Assembly (NCBI GenBank): GCA_900553765.1
Contig: USET01000049.1
Coordinates: forward strand, 1 to 7,389
Source: an uncultured Mycoplasmatota bacterium
GTDB lineage: Bacteria > Bacillota_I > Bacilli_A > RF39 > UBA660
Direction of reading: 5' to 3'
Length of the DNA: 7,389 bases
This document shows positions 5,726-7,389 of this stretch, piece by piece. Each line of letters starts with the position of its first letter. Positions within the stretch are counted from its first letter, which is position 1. Position numbers and translations under genes: made by a program. The notes beneath the pieces were generated by a model that had not been told where the DNA came from, did not search any database, and saw nothing but the letters and a program-made list of their open reading frames with translations.

Positions 5726-7389
5726 TTTTATATAGAAATTTCCATCTTTTATATCGACGATAATCTCCGAATTAAACTTGATTTCGTCCTGAATTAGTTT
5801 ATTTGCAATCAACGTCTCAAGATGACGACTTACATAACGTTTGATCGGACGCGCTCCATAGTTTTCATCGTAAGATTGGTCTATGATATAATCTTTTGCA
5901 TTCTCTGTTAACGTAATCTTTATTTTCTGATCACGTAAACGATATTCGATCTCAGAAATAATCTTATCCAAAATATCATATACGACATCTTTCGATAGAG
6001 AATGGAATACGATGATCTCATCTAATCGATTAATAAACTCTGGCTTAAATGTATGTCTTACTGCATTCATGACAAGTTCTTCACTGTTCTCTTCTTTATC
6101 TAAAATATACTCACTTCCTAAATTAGAAGTTAGGATAATGATCGTATTTTTAAAATCAACCGTTCTTCCTTGAGAATCTGTGATGCGCCCATCATCTAGA
6201 ATTTGAAGTAAGATATTAAATACATCACGATGTGCTTTTTCAATTTCATCAAATAATACGATGCTATAAGGATTTCTACGTACTGCTTCCGTTAATTGTC
6301 CTCCTTCGTCATATCCAACATATCCAGGAGGTGCTCCAACTAAACGAGAAACAGAATGTGCTTCCATATATTCACTCATATCGATACGTACCATATGGCG
6401 TTCATCATCGAATAATTCGTAAGCAAGTGTACGTGCTACTTCTGTTTTTCCAACACCAGTTGGACCTAAGAATAAGAAAGAACCAATTGGTCGATTCGGA
6501 TCTTTAATTCCTGCACGTGCGCGAATAATCGCTTCACTTACAAGCTCAAGTGCTTCGTCTTGTCCTTTGACTCTCTTTTTCATATTTTCATTTAAGTGAA
6601 GTAGTTTTTCTCTTTCTCCACCTACTAATTTTTGTACTGGAATATTCGTCCACTTTGAGATAATTCCTGCGATATCTTCATCGGTTACGGTATCCCCTAA
6701 AATCTTAGAGCTGTCTATTTTTCGTAACTCTTCTAACTCTGATTCTAATTTTGGAATAGAACCATGACGAAGACGTGCTGCTGTCTCTAAATCATAACGA
6801 TTCTCTGCTTGTTCTAACTCGAACTTCGCATGCTCGATCTCTTCTTTTTTCTTGCTAATCTTTTCGTTGATATGCTTTTCATTTTCCCAATCTTTACGGA
6901 ATTTAGCTTCACGTTCTTTCATACCAGCAAGCTTTTGATCGATCTCTTCTAATCTTTTTTTCGAAAGCTCATCTTTCTCTTTTTTCAAAGCTTGTTTTTC
7001 AATTTCCAAACGCATGATATCACGTGTCAATGTATCAAGTGCAGTTGGTACAGAATCCATCTGTACCTTGATCGTCGCACAGGCCTCATCCACTAAATCG
7101 ATCGCTTTATCAGGCAAGAAACGATCTGTAATATATCGATCGGAAAGTGTCGCAGCTGCAACTAAAGCTTTATCTTTGATGTTAACTCCATGATAAACTT
7201 CAAATCGTTGTTTTAATCCTCGTAAAATCGTAATCGTATCAATTACGGTTGGTTCACTAACTAATACTTTTTGAAAACGTCTCTCTAAGGCTCCGTCTTT
7301 TTCGATATATTTACGGTACTCATCCAGGGTCGTCGCACCGATACAGTGCAGTTCACCACGGGCCAGCATAGGTTTTAACATATTGCCTG
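5723..7389 (-). CDS. clpB: ATP-dependent disaggregase ClpB (N-terminus outside window)
   Basis: The frame is open to the right edge (…GN before the methionine at 7381), and [20 protein letters not shown] is internal ClpB sequence, so that methionine is not the start. About 554 of an expected ~860 residues are present. Counting from that methionine, the end of NBD1 has the arginine fingers ALERRFQK (R34, R35). The coiled-coil M-domain spans roughly 115-225 and separates ClpB from ClpA and shorter Clp ATPases. NBD2 has Walker A GPTGVGKT (306-313), pore loop GYVGYDEGG (353-361), Walker [11 protein letters not shown] (375-384), sensor 1 TSN (418-420), arginine finger NRLDE (451-455) and sensor 2 GARPIKR (509-515). 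No ClpP-binding IGL/IGF loop is evident. With DnaK, ClpB threads aggregated proteins through its hexamer pore. The promoter and any heat-shock operator lie beyond the window. Confidence 0.97.
   Translation of the reverse strand, partial: GNMLKPMLARGELHCIGATTLDEYRKYIEKDGALERRFQKVLVSEPTVIDTITILRGLKQRFEVYHGVNIKDKALVAAATLSDRYITDRFLPDKAIDLVDEACATIKVQMDSVPTALDTLTRDIMRLEIEKQALKKEKDELSKKRLEEIDQKLAGMKEREAKFRKDWENEKHINEKISKKKEEIEHAKFELEQAENRYDLETAARLRHGSIPKLESELEELRKIDSSKILGDTVTDEDIAGIISKWTNIPVQKLVGGEREKLLHLNENMKKRVKGQDEALELVSEAIIRARAGIKDPNRPIGSFLFLGPTGVGKTEVARTLAYELFDDERHMVRIDMSEYMEAHSVSRLVGAPPGYVGYDEGGQLTEAVRRNPYSIVLFDEIEKAHRDVFNILLQILDDGRITDSQGRTVDFKNTIIILTSNLGSEYILDKEENSEELVMNAVRHTFKPEFINRLDEIIVFHSLSKDVVYDILDKIISEIEYRLRDQKIKITLTENAKDYIIDQSYDENYGARPIKRYVSRHLETLIANKLIQDEIKFNSEIIVDIKDGNFYIK

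Noticed and set aside
6232..6507. 91-residue plus-strand open frame
   Set aside because: It is antisense to the NBD2 core of ClpB, which explains its codon pattern.
1..7389. CRISPR arrays, tRNA or rRNA genes, insertion sequences
   Set aside because: I saw no regularly spaced repeats, no cloverleaf-like or rRNA-like stretches and no terminal inverted repeats or transposase frames; nearly all of the window is accounted for by coding regions.

Overview
The window is AT-rich and fits a low-G+C Gram-positive bacterium (Bacillota or a tenericute-like relative such as an uncultured Bacilli gut lineage). The evidence is strong AGGAGG-type ribosome binding sites, A/T-ending codons and a YqeG-YqeH gene pair typical of that phylum. 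TGA ends one gene and tryptophan is written TGG, so the standard bacterial code applies and this is not a UGA=Trp mollicute. The species cannot be fixed from the sequence alone.

Layout, left to right. Positions 1-1176 (minus) hold the first 392 residues of a polytopic membrane transporter of the YfcC/DcuC-like type; its C-terminus lies outside the window. A 134-bp divergent intergenic region carries phased A-tracts and separates it from a plus-strand radical SAM enzyme of the TIGR01212 family (YtqA/YhcC, 1311-2264). That gene converges on a HerA-like hexameric ATPase (minus, 2275-4050), and the two share a bidirectional terminator. Upstream of the ATPase on the minus strand are the circularly permuted ribosome-assembly GTPase YqeH (4117-5109) and the HAD phosphatase YqeG (5102-5623), which overlap by 8 nt. 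The right end is the C-terminal two thirds of the disaggregase ClpB (minus, 5723-7389).

Transcription. On the minus strand, terminators follow clpB and yqeH, and promoters can be proposed before yqeG and before the HerA-like gene. The four minus-strand genes on the right therefore look like three units: clpB, yqeG-yqeH and the ATPase. In all three terminators the stop codon of the gene being ended lies inside the hairpin or within a few bases of it, which shows strong compaction.

Most of the window is ordinary housekeeping DNA and I do not see a convincing new multigene system. The points most worth a second look are a histone-H1-like lysine/alanine-rich insert in the transporter's central loop, the HerA-like ATPase without a visible nuclease or other partner, the phased A-tracts in the divergent promoter region, and the stop-codon-embedded terminators.
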